64,000 nucleotides of DNA from Istiophorus platypterus (taxonomy: Eukaryota; Chordata; Actinopteri; Istiophoriformes; Istiophoridae). Of this stretch, positions 36,937 to 49,500 are shown in pieces. The DNA is taken from assembly GCA_016859345.1 (NCBI GenBank), contig CM029124.1:17581480-17645479 (forward strand). The letters are read 5' to 3'. Numbering within the stretch: position 1 is the first letter of the stretch; every line of letters starts with the position of its first letter. The position numbers and the translations under genes were made by a program. The notes under the pieces were generated by a model. That model did no database searches and was not told the DNA's origin. It saw nothing but the letters and a program-made list of their open reading frames with translations.

Positions 36937-39900
36937 TCAGATGGCCATCACTTTCCGTTGTGGAGGGGTTCTCATGTCGATCGCATCCCTTTCTGGGGAG
37001 ATTGTTTGCATGGGATCAGGGTTGACCGTGTGCTGCAGGAGCAGAGGGTGCTGCTGGGAGGTGAGGGCGGGTGGGGGCTGGCGAAGGACAACAATTTGAG
37101 CACTGGGTCCCTGCAGCAGGAGGTCAGTCAGCTCTTCCTGTGTAGAATTGACCACTGGTACACCATTCACCTCAACCAGTCTACAAGACCAGTTGTACAC
37201 ATACACACACACATAAGAACAGTACACCCACATGTCAGGGAGAAAATGTAGAAACTGTGAGTGTTTAATTATCAACACTGAGGTACAGCCTCATCTAATT
37301 TAAGGTTACAAAGTTAGAAAAAGGAAATTCATAAGCCCCTCAGATTTTTTAATTTAATTATATAAAGAGTGTATTGTACTTAAAGGTCAGCCACAACATT
37401 AAAACCACTGAATAACGTTGATTATATCATTACAATGGCACCTGTAAAAGGCTGGGATATACAAGCAGCAAGTGAACAGTCGGTTCTTGAAGTTGATTTG
37501 CGGGAAGCAAGAAAAAGGGGCAAGTGTAGGGATCAGAGCGACTTGGACCAGAGTCAAATGGTGATGGCTATGGCAGGTCTTGCCGGGTGTTCCCTGTATG
37601 CAGTGGTTAGTACCTACCAAAAGAAGCCCAAGGAGGACAGTTGGTAAACCAACATCGGGGTCATGGCTGCCCAAGGCCCATCCATACATGTGGGGAGTGA
37701 AGGCCTGCTTGTGTGGTCTGATCACACAGAAGAGCTACCGTACCTTAAAGCTGGCTATGATAGAAAGTCAGAACACAACTTGCATCGCAGCTCGCTGCAT
37801 AAGGGACCGAATAGCTGCAGACCAGTCCAGTGTCCATTCTGACCCCAGTAACCACTGAAAGCTCCTACAATGCTATGGGAAATGCTCTGCTCCAAAACCT
37901 TGGGTCCTTGCATTCACATAGATGTTACTTTGACACTTACCACCTACCTAAACATTGTTGCAAAAGTTCACTCCGGCATAGTAACAGTGTTCCCTGATTG
38001 CAGTGGCCTCTTTCAGCAGGATAACGCATCCTGTGACACTGCAAAAACTGTTTGAGGAAGGAAAAGGATGGGTCTGAGGGACTTGACAAAGAGTTCATGG
38101 TGTTGACTTGGCCTCCAAGTTCCCCAGGTCTCAATCCAATCAAGCATCTGTGGGATGTGCTGGAAAATCAATTCCAATCCATGGAGGCCCCACCTCATGA
38201 CTTACAGGACTTAAACGCTCTGATGCCCACGTCTTGGTGCCTGATACCAAAGAATACTTTCAAAGGGTCTTGTGGAGTCCATCCTCAATGGGTCAGGAGT
38301 GTTTTGGCAGTACGAGTGGAATATGCACAGTATTAGGCAGGTGGTTCTATTGTTGTGGCTGATAATTTGATAACCTTATAATTAAAAGCTGTAAGGAAAA
38401 TTCCAAATTTGGTAGCAGGTAAAGACAGGACCTCTTACTTCTTATTTAACTAACAACAAACAATATCAAAGAATTCACAAATCACAGAGCATGAAACATT
38501 AAAATCATTACCTCTACTCAGAGACTATTATATATTTTTCTTCATTAGTTATAATTCATAGTCCCTGAGATAAAACTAACAGGAAAATGGCAAAACTTTG
38601 TAATTTTTCATCATCTGTCTAAGGATCATTTGCACTGATGCAATAGGCGAATGTACACAGCGAAGCTTAAAGACTCTTCAGCTTCTGTGGTTCTGTCTCT
38701 GCACTGTCGTGCAGACTGTGTCTGTGTGTATGTGTCTGTGAGTATGTGAGTTTTAGAGGGCTGGGTATCTAAGTATGTACTTGTAATGCAGTAATTGCTT
38801 AATTATGTGGTTCTTTTATCTGTTCCCTTTCCCTTTCTTTTGCATCCATGTATTACATTAAAGTTTTTGCTTGTTTGGGGGCCAATATCTAATGGGTTTC
38901 CATAGCTACCAAGCGTAGAATAATAGAGTGATGAAAGAAATGGGTGGGGTGCGTGAGACTGAATATAGATCTCACTAACTAAGTAGCCTCTGTGAACACT
39001 AACAACATTTCGTCATTAAGCCTGATAAATTACTTGGTTTGAAATGCTTTTGTACGCATTTGTGTATTACCTGTCATCTACTAAGAGGTGAGTGTCGTCT
39101 GCCTTGTCCACCACTAGTCCACTGCCTTCTCTGTAGCGACATGCAAAGCCATAATGGCCATCAGAACCCTGGTTCTCCTGCACAACCAGCAGCATGGCCG
39201 GAGACTGCGGTGACACCAGCTGGCTCAGGCTACTGATGGCCAGACTCTTTTTCTGAGCTTTATCCTGAAACAGCAACAACACATACACACATTTACAAAT
39301 GCAAGGGCACAGACTGCCTGTTTGTGAATGTTTCCGATCTCAAGGCATATCCCCAACGTGGTTGATTGATGTTAATTTCATTCAAATACACTATATGATA
39401 CAAGAAGTAGTATTTTTACACATCCATTTCATGCTTTCATTTAGCCTGAATGTATCCAGATACACCTCTCCTAAATTGTGAAATCTTACCTTCAGTAAAC
39501 CTATTTGCAGTAAGTGAATTTAAAGGAATAGTTTGACATTCTTGGAAATATGCTTTTTTTGTCTTTCTGAGAACAGGGGGCAATTACTAGGCTGGCTCAG
39601 TCCAATGGTTTAAAAAAAAAAAAAAATCCAACTACCAGCAGCTATAAAGCTCACTACTTACAAGTTAAATATAATTTTTGTTTAATCTTAAAAAAAGGGA
39701 AAAAGAAAAAACAGATTTTATGTCTTTTGATGGAGCCAAGTTCTCACGGTATTTAATAGACAAATATTGGAGTAGCGTCAATCCTCTCATCAGCATATTT
39801 TTCAAAATATCAAACTGTTCTGTAGAGTGAAGGGCAGATAGTTAATGAGATTTAAAAGTAACAATGTGCCACCTCTTTATCGTTATCTCTATTACAATCC

Positions 39901-40520
39901 TGTTGAGTCAAAGGATCTTTAAAACTCCTCCTAAACCTGAAACTAAATTATTATATCCTAGAGACAAAATTATAACTATATTTTTAAGAATGAAGCCTTA
40001 AAGGTTACAGATACCATCAGTCCCCAAGAGATAAAATTCAGGCTGCGTCATAGCCAGGAGTCCACGAAGATGTAATGATTAGCTTTGGAAGAGATCACAC
40101 CACGAGTAGCTTGTGGGAATCAGAAATAACTTGTGACTCTGACCGATGAATTCCTGTGTTCTCTTATCCAGGCCCTTGGCATGCTCCCCCTTTTCCCTGA
40201 ATGGCGTGTGAATGCCTTGCAGCAATAGATGCCGCCTTGCCAGGGTCAGGGGTCAAAGTTAAGGCTTCGTTCTGCTCAGACAAGTGGGCCAGACAGGATA
40301 TATCTACGGAAACGCAGCTGAAGCCCCTTGAGAAACCCTCTCTAATACACTTCATTTTCCCTTTTGGTGTGCTTCAATGTTGGACACATGCCAGGAGCCC
40401 AATGAATTTTCTCCTCATATTCTTCTTGTTTATCCACAAGATCTGATCAAATCCTAACCTACCTGGGCCAGACACAGGGCACATATCTTCATAGACCGCT
40501 GGTAGGCAATTAAAGAACTG
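36937..40520 (-). CDS. SAM/RA/PDZ gene, PDZ-domain exons (last three) and stop
   Basis: Exon 40520-40463 (SLIAYQRSMKICALCLAQ) leads into exon 39264-39071, which carries AMLLVVQENQGSDGHYGFAC, then REGSGLVVDKADDTHLLVDD. Exon 37180-36937 carries RLVEVNGVPVVNSTQEELTD, then LLLQGPSAQIVVLRQ. Together these show the PDZ pattern: an HYGF carboxylate-binding loop in place of GLGF, LLVDDRLVEVNG after strand D, and an EELTDLLLQG helix. A Pro/Gln-rich tail of about 45 residues ends RKVMAI and a TGA. The intron between the two PDZ exons holds a Tc1-like transposon copy (37387-38363). Confidence 0.78.
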
Positions 40521-43500
40521 CTGTGGAAGGTCACAAAGGTGACACAAGAAAGAAATGGAGGGTAAAATGAATATAAGTTCATTTAAAAAAAAGGATTTAG
40601 TTACTTCCCCCCTTGAAAATTTCTTAAAAAAGAATAATTTTCCTCCATCATAGGAGGCTCAACATGATCTGTGAAAGGACTTTGTTCCACCCAGTGAGAA
40701 TGATTGCCTGAGAGGCCAGACAACATAGATGCTAAGTGGAAGGGATTGCATTCTATGAGAATGATGGGTGTTAGTTGTTTTAAATTCGGTGCTGTAATTC
40801 TTAATGCAGATACACTGGCTATATCTTTGGCTATATCTTTAACACAGTCAACCTTGGGGTAGAAAATGGAGGACAGAGTAATGGGAGACAATTTGACCAC
40901 ACTGATCGACCGCAACTCGTATCATGGTTGTTTCTCTATAAAAACAGGAGACACCCTTTCCTTTTCTTATTCCATGGCAAAGAAGTGGCTATTTTCTTTC
41001 TTAAACATCAATCAATTCTCAAAGAACATGTGAGACTAAAGAGTCGGTCAAACAATAATTCTCTCATTTTCCCCTCTCTCTTAGTCTGTCTAACGTTTTT
41101 GAGTTGTCCAATCTAAACTGCTTATTTAAAATAATTTCCGACATTTAATGTCCTCCTCCCCCTCCCCTCAATCTCTACCTCTGTTTCTCTTTCTCCTTCT
41201 CTCTCGGCCGCTTTATTGATGCTCTCCAGTTGCAATAGATCTTGGAGATAAGACTGCCGATGATGAAATATTTCCTTATTGTCTGTAAGGTGGGGGCAGA
41301 CTACAAGACCAGACACAGGGCGGTCTGCTCCTTATTAGAGCAACAGCTCCATCAGTTCCCAGGCTGCTCCTCAGCTCTGACCTGTGTGTTAACTCTGATT
41401 AGGTCATATGATAAACATTAGTGCTGCTGCTTTTCCCACAAACTCAGCACCTAAAAAAGCGATGCCCCAGGGCAGCAACGTGACACGGGGCACCTTTCAA
41501 AGCTGAAGCCGCGTGTGTCCTTTCATGGCACCTCGTTAGGGCTTCTCCAGTGGGATAAAAGAGCCACATTAAAAAAGAAGTGGGCTCCTCCCGGGGATAG
41601 ATGCAGATAGTTTTACACATGCTGGCCCATTTCTCCATTGCATTCTCCCAGTGGCTTTTGTCACACACATTCCATTGTTGGTATGGTCACGGGCTCTCGG
41701 ATGTCAGCGCTAAACATCATTTTCTCAGAAGAAGTGCGTGTTCATCCAAAGGACTGCACTCAGCATTGTATAACCCCTCTCACAACGGAACTAACGGCAC
41801 AGCTTTACGAAACAGAGTAGACTGAAAGGAACATTGTGTTGTCAATCAGGAGAACAGTGAAGAGAAGATCAAAGATGACTGACATAATTGTGTTAAGTTA
41901 TGGCCTTCACTTCAGGAAGCAGTTACCACCTTTCTTGGTGGGTGTTAATTCAATTACCAAATATATCAACTTCACGTGTTCTGTAGATTAATTTATCCTC
42001 TAAGTCTGTGATCATTGCAATGTGGCTTTCATTAGTCAGGAAAATGCAAGCTATGCTGTTTATACTGCGCAAGTTGCTCTGATATGGTTAAAGACAGAGG
42101 CAAAACAGCATTTGCTATGGCATCATGGTCCAAAAACACCAAATTTGACTGTTCTTTCTTTAGCAGAAGTAGGGTTTTATTATCTCATACCAAACATGCT
42201 TCTCCCAATAACTAGCCTTGTTTTGGTGCAAATCTCAGTTTCTCATTGAGTATTTTTAGCAATCAAAACATTCTCTAACTCAGACCCTACAGCTTTCCCA
42301 CATTTTGGTGTAACTGTGTTTCACATGCTGTTGATTATACTCCTCTGACTGAGATCCAGACCTTCAGCTTGTTAGTTCAATTCTGCAGTGGTGCAAATAA
42401 TCCGTTAAGGATGTTAGTAATTTTATTTTGATCAATAGTACCTTGCTTTCCTGCAGAGCATTTTGTAGGTGAGCCACCTGCCGATTCAGGTGAACCATGG
42501 AAATTTCCTCCTTAAACACTTGGCAGTTCAGCTTCATCTTTTCCAGGAGACGAACCTCCAACTGTCTGAATGGCAAGAGGCCACATATCAGAGAAAAAAA
42601 GACATAACACATGGTTTATGAAATTTATAGTTACACGTGAAAGTGTTCAGCTGTAGTTAAGGTTTTGTGTGAAATTAAATCAACACATCAAAAGGTTTAT
42701 TTTCCTTGGGATAGCAATGCTTTGGTATCTTTGACTTTTATTTTCAAGGGGAGTAGCAATGCTACATAGTCATAGCATGCATTCACTCATTTATTAACTT
42801 TGTTTTCATAAACTTTTTATTTCAGCTGCGAGCTATTTTCATATCGTATGTGGATGTCAGTCAAACTCCCAAACACTGGTTAGGTAACACAAACAGGCAG
42901 ATAGTAGACGGTTACTCACATTTATATCTAGATCAATGAGCGTTATGGAGTCTGTAATCAGACTGCCTGTTATATCTTTGAAAGGTGGATGAAAAGTTTT
43001 AATCAACTTGGACAGTCCACCTACTTCTTCTTGTGAGAGGCTGAGTAGTTTATGTTGTCTCTGAGGGTCTGCAGGCTCTGCCTCTTTTCGTTCAGTCGGC
43101 CTTTGACCAGCTCCAGCCTCTGCTTCAGCTCGGCGGAGCCAAGCCTGTCCACATTCACATCTCCATCTATGTTCTTTAACTCTGAACAAAATGCTACCAG
43201 GCCGTGGTGGAGTTCCTGGACCTTTGGGATCAAAGAGGTCAATTCCTTGATAATGCTTACTATTAAATGAATAAATTGTTTTTTTACATGCAGTGAGAAA
43301 TTCAGTACATTGCATATAACTTTAGATGTAGTTGAAGAGAGATAGTGACCTGAAAGATGACATTTTGTAGTGAGTCCACCTGTTGATTTAGCTCCCTAAT
43401 CCTCTCCTCTTTGCCTGGCTGGTTAACCAGGACATTTTTGTTGATGTTACCATTTTCATTGGAGCTGTTGTCTTCTGGACCTTTTTGGGAGGCATTAGCT

Positions 43501-46500
43501 GTTGGTTTCTCCTATGATGTGAAAGCATATAGGGAGCTTCTTTGTAATATGAGTTAGTATCTGTCATGCAGTATAATTGTCTACAATATATATGTCTAAG
43601 AAGTGTACCATTTTATACAAGTGGAGTTCCAACTGTGTGTTGTCTGATGTCGATGTCAGTAGACTCCCAATCTGCTGATCTGCTAAGAGCTCCTCTGAAG
43701 AATCTTGAAATCAAACCATATGTGCTGTATACATATACAATATTTCTCTTTGTGTGATTAGGACTACATTAGTGGTGTAAATCATGTATTGCGCACCTTG
43801 CTTTTCTTTCATTGTGAATAGACTTTTATCTTCTGTCATTCCCAGCATTTTGATACACAAATCCATGATTTTTCCCACTGTTGTTTCCTTTGGGGTTCTA
43901 AGATGAACTATCTGCTCTGATGCTGAAACGAACAATGACAATCAGAGGTGATGTAGAGGCCTCACATACAGTTAGTGTCCATTATGGATATAAAAGCGAC
44001 AAATGTCCTACAGTCTACTGTGGCAAATTGTGTAACCATATGTACAATAAATGAATAAATAAATAAATAAATAATGCTGGGAGTTTTTAATACAATGCAA
44101 ACTTGTATGCTTAGACAGATTTCTGCACAGATGTATGTACATAGTTCATTGCACTCCTAATAATGTTCGGTTCCACCATATGGTATAACTTCACATAGAT
44201 TTCCTTACAGTATTTTCATCATACATTGCATTTCTTGAAAATTTCCACCAATTCAGTCACTCACCATTAATAGTGATCTCTATCAGTTGAGAATTCCTCT
44301 GTACTAAGTAGTTCTGGGTGTTGTTTCTATAGTGGAAAAAGTCAAGAGGTTAAAATATGTAGCTGATTTTGTTATTTGTTTGGGACGTATATATTGACAT
44401 AAGGAGAGGCTGTACCTGAGTTTGAGAGAACGTCGATTCATGCTCAGGCAGCTCACATGAGGAGAGGACTTAGATTTACTCACTGACTCCAATGTTGCAG
44501 GGATTGTTTCAACATTTCTGGGCCCCAAGGAGTCTATTGCCAAAAAAAGAACCCCCAGTAAACATCTCTTAGACTTTCCTTATTAGCACAATATCTAGAA
44601 AATGTTTATTTGTCTTCTAAGATAAAAGTGAACCGAGCAGAGAGTCGAGCCTCTGGGCAACGGCGCTGGGAGGGTGCAGCTCATTATAAATAGATGACAG
44701 CAGCTGCTCTCTATCCTCCAGTGTGGTGATATGTAGGATGTCCAAAGTGTTCACATCGACTGAAGCTATGTCCGCACCACACAGATTCGCCTCTGAAAAA
44801 GGAACATTTAGTTATACATTCAAAGTACATACATCAAGAAATCTGAGAGATGTAACAGACCCAGTAAATTATAATCCATAATAAACATTTGGAAAATACT
44901 TGAAAAAAAAATAAAGTAGGCAGTTTTTGTCTGAAATCAAATGATGAGTCTTTGCATGATCGATTTCTGTTTTTTGAAAAAAAGAAAAAAAATGAAAAAA
45001 CTGGACCTGTAAAAATACAGGTATATTGGTGAAATATTAATGAGCCGAAAATAGAATAACACTCAACATTAAAATGAAACTTCTAGCTTTTAGAGAAATC
45101 CTATATTTTTATATATTCTATGTATTTTATTTCTAAATATTCTAAATCAAGTTATACAGCCTTATATTTGCTTTAGCTTTTAGCAACTTTACAAAATAAT
45201 CTCAGTTTGTATAGAGATGGGTTACTTTTTTCAGGCCACCCAGTCATGTCCGATTTTATCTTTGATGCCACGGTAGTAATTGAAAAGATTTAACAAGAGT
45301 GAACCAATTTCTACACCTAAAGCAATAGCTTGTGTCAGAATTACTGAAACAGTTAGTAAGACAATAAATAATATCAGAAAATTGTCACACTGGAACTGTC
45401 TGAATCTAAAAATGTTAAGTAAAAAGGAAGCTGACACAGATGCCTATTATTGTAACCCAAAGCATAAACTGTGTGAGATATTAAGGATAGCAGGAGAAAT
45501 GTTTTTGCATAAAACATTTATTCATAATCATGCGGGTGTCAGTTTTAATTTTACATTACCCTCATTTCCTTTTCCTCTAACTGACATCCATAACTTAAGA
45601 AACATATTATTTGATATGTGGTTAAGATAAATCAAATTAGGAATGTCTAGCTTCATTATGAAACTATGGGGCTGGTAGATAAGATAGAAGAATATGCTTT
45701 ACCCCTGATGAAAGGGAGACATTTTTGCAGCCCAATATTGGTAAACCATTGGCAGACTTCATCTGTGTTCAGCTCCCCAAGGGATTTGGCCACTTGCCTG
45801 TCTGTGTTCTGGGGAGAAGGAGAGGTTATATATCTTCTGCTTATACCATATTTTGCATGGGAGCAAACTAAGTATCATGGGGAAAACGCTTTTCCTAAAA
45901 ACCACACCATACTAAACCATATATTATGTCTTGTATCGTATTATCATAGTACTCCACAAATTAGCAACATACTCTTTAAACCATTGTTATAAGATGTGAT
46001 ACAGTTATATACATTACGTATATGTTTAAATTTTTTCCAATCCAAAAATAAACAGTGTGTGGTAATTGCCCATATAGCGGGACATAATGTGCAATGAGGA
46101 TTCAAACTGACACTGCTGCATGCAAAAACCAATTTAGTAGGCGGCAAGACTTTAAGATTAAACATGGTTAAACCCCAGGCAATTCGTCATTGTCTGTGTC
46201 ACTGATTCATCCAAAGTAATTATGACTGTGTTGAATATCCATGTTTCGACATATTACAGAATATAAACACTTTTTTATGTTTGATTGTAAATAAATGCTT
46301 AAAAAAAGGCAAAGAAATGTTTACTTTGGCAGGTAACCTAAACAAAGGTTTCTATGTAATTGTTGCCCTAGTCAAAGATTTTCTGTTTATGGTGTTCCTG
46401 GGAAGAAAAGTAGTGTTCCCCGCTGCCTTAAGAGGCTTTACAAGGTGACTGTGGAGTGATTAAATGAATTGGGGTGAGAGGTTTTCCCTGTCTTAGCGAT

Positions 46501-49500
46501 TTCACTGTTACATTATGAGACAGAGAGATTTTTAGCAAAAAACAAACAAACTATTAGATCATAATTCACCAAACCACATACATAATCCATAGTTTCAGTC
46601 ATTTTGTCTAATTTGGGGTCCCAGTGTGGGGCTCTAGAAACAGGCATGGCTGCTAAAGATAGATGTTGCATAAATGACTCATACGTAATTGATGGTGTAC
46701 CAGAAAAAAATAAGACAGTTTACAATTCATGGAGACAATAAATGCAGACATGAGCAATTTGCCTTTAAACCTTTTTTCCTTTACTATCCGTCTTGTGTTT
46801 CAGCTAACACACGGATTGCTAAGGACAGGAGAAATCTTGCTTGGCAAATCCTGGACACAAAGAATAAGATCCCAAGACTATTTGCAGAGTCATTGCTTTG
46901 ACAGTTCAAGGGAGCTGGGAAATATAAACAGAACACATTCTGTAATTGCAGCAGCTCTGGGCTGTGTGCTGATGCCACCCTGAAGGCCCTGCTTTGATGG
47001 TTTACAGTACCTTCTCAGGGAAGTTTCCATTTTGATCCTTAGACTGAGGCATATATGATGCTGCATGAAAGGGGTATAAAGACAAAGAATTGTTAAGTTA
47101 TTTTTGATTCAATAAACAGTAGATTTTTTAGAACGACCAGGTTTGTCAATAAATGAATAATACCAGACTCACCAACAGTTATGCGGCGTTGTCGTGGCGA
47201 CCCCTCCTCTTCCTGGTGTTGGTCTGTGGTCTGGGTCAAAGCATGAAAGGTGGCACTCCTGCCCAGTGTGTCCCCAAGACTGCAGGAGCGAGTTATTGGC
47301 CTCTGTCACATAATACAGGTTTCAGAGATCATTAGACCAGAATCCAGCCCAGTCTAATCAGTTTACAGTCAGTCAGTATTTTTAACTTCATGAGTCGTAA
47401 AACACAGTCACAGTCTAAATCAGATAAAGCACATTTCTGCCAGGAATGTGTAGTGACTCTCTGTAGCTACCTTTAAATACATTAAAGGTGCATGTGTGGG
47501 CCTTGTTGGCCATAGATAGAGCATGTGATATACAGTATGAAGGATCATGAGAAAACCTTTTGGGCAAAAAGGATCATTGCATGGTCATTATACCCTTTGG
47601 TGAGTTACTGTGTCCATGTTGGCAGCGTGAGGAAGCAGGCAAAGCTTAGCCTTCAGCATGTCGGAGCAGCTCACATCTCTGTAGCTCAGGTCATCTGCAC
47701 AGCAATAGAGAAAATAAGTCAACAAATGCATAAGAATACATCCACTAAGGTGTTTTAGTTAGTCTGTTAAAAAAAAGTTATTCAATGAAGTCCTTGTTTT
47801 CAGCATTTTAAGCCGCTCTGTTCTCTTGGGTTTAGGCCTTCCTTGCCTTTTTCTGGCATACGGGTCACCAGGTCTATTTGCAATGCATTAGTTGCTGCTG
47901 ATACTGGACATAGCTAGATGGGGTTGCTTGGCAACCAGTCAGACACACTAACGTTTGTCTGGTTGATGACATACTTTTCTGACAATCCAAGTTCTTTCCC
48001 ACAGAAAGCGCATATTCTTACATTTTCCAAATGTCATTTGGTCGGCAAGCATATCTTTTTTTTTTTCTGCTATCATAACAAGCAAGACGAATGAGGCTGA
48101 GAATATGGCATCCAAGCTAGGCCCCAGCTTTCTCAGGCAACAAGGCACTGTGATATGATCGTGATAGATTTTGAAATGTATGCAGTCCTGAGTTATAACT
48201 GCTTTAACTTTTACATCTTCACAAATTGAAGCATCAGGACCCCCTTTACTGTTCAAAAAAACAGAAGTCCTTTCAAATAGATTACAAACAAAAAAATTCT
48301 GCCTAATTTCTTAAACACATGGTTTTCATTTTAGGGGCCTGTTTCTGAAAGGCTGGTTTGACATGGATGGGAGTTTAGATGGAGTCAGAATCAGATAAGA
48401 CAGTGTAATTGGTTTATGTGTGTCAGCAGTGGAATCTTGTCTGGGTCCTGGAGAGACAGAGGAGCACAAGGAGGGGGGCAGCGAGCTGGCACTCTCTTCA
48501 TCACCTGGCTGGCCTGTGAGTCATTCTGTGGAGGATCATAAAGTCTGGCCTGCAGCTAGCAAATTCAGAACACTCCATGCAAAACACAACTGTCTTAACT
48601 AGAACATCCAAGTGAGAAAAATGATGAGTCTTGGCAAAACGATAAGACGTGTCAGAGTACCCTGCTCTAGCCGACCTCAGACATAACAGTGTGTCTTTGA
48701 AATTCTGAGAAAATGACTTCCAGTCACTCTGTGACTTCTTTTCACCATGCATGGGAGAAGGGACACGAGATGGAGAGCTCTCTGAGAATGGTAATGGAGG
48801 GTAGCAGCACACCCACCCTGCCATGCTCAGACTTCACACAGCCTCAGTCTTCCAGGAAAAGCCCAATCAAAACAAAGAAGGACAGGAAATTTAGGGCAAG
48901 CTCTGGGATACAGTCTGATGTTGCCTTAAAGGGAGAAATCACCAGTAATAAAGAGATGGATATTGTTCCCAGTCTGAGTTGGCTTAGTCAGGACAAGTCA
49001 AAGCATGAGCAAGCTCTCTCAGCCTCGACTAAACACGTTGCATCCTCTCACATACACACATACAGACAGACAGAGCATTCTCGGTTTGGTGCATGACAAA
49101 GTTTGACACATATTCACACAGACACACACAGGGTTAATGACAAAGCAGAGCTTTAGAGTCAGAACTTTTCAGCACATTAATGTAATGGATAGGCAAATGA
49201 GATGCTTATCGTTTCCAGTATTATTGTCCTCCTCTGGTCTGAAAAGAGAGTAAGCCCTTTGAGAGACGACTGAGGGAGGAGAGCATGCTGAGTCACAGGA
49301 ACCCAAAACCTGGGAACGGCCTGCACAGCCACGCACTGGGAATACACACAATGGCTAAAAAGGATTCCAACAAAGGGGAACTTCTGCAACTCCCAAAGGA
49401 GACGTTTGAGGTACTGTAGCCATGTCACATAATGACTGCAATTTCATCTGAATGGGGACTGAGATCAAAATGAAGAGGCAACACATGAGCTCAACAGCTG

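Noticed and set aside
42857..43315. 152-codon minus-strand ORF with Ala/Glu/Arg-rich stretch
   Set aside because: It is another frame over the coiled-coil exon 43245-43025; the accepted frame has heptads and correct splice phases.
45231..45992. A cluster of ORFs on both strands (116 and 108 codons plus, 68 codons minus with a hydrophobic stretch), considered as a viral or mobile-element relic
   Set aside because: No polymerase, integrase, long terminal repeats or other hallmark was found. Part of it overlaps the SAM exon 45808-45703, and the rest is AT-rich sequence where such frames arise by chance.
48420..49096. Plus-strand ORFs of 60 and 127 codons with hydrophilic, protein-like composition
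   Set aside because: They lie in an intron of the minus-strand gene, show no domain, no splice partner and no promoter. Kept as chance, though not excluded as a small antisense gene.
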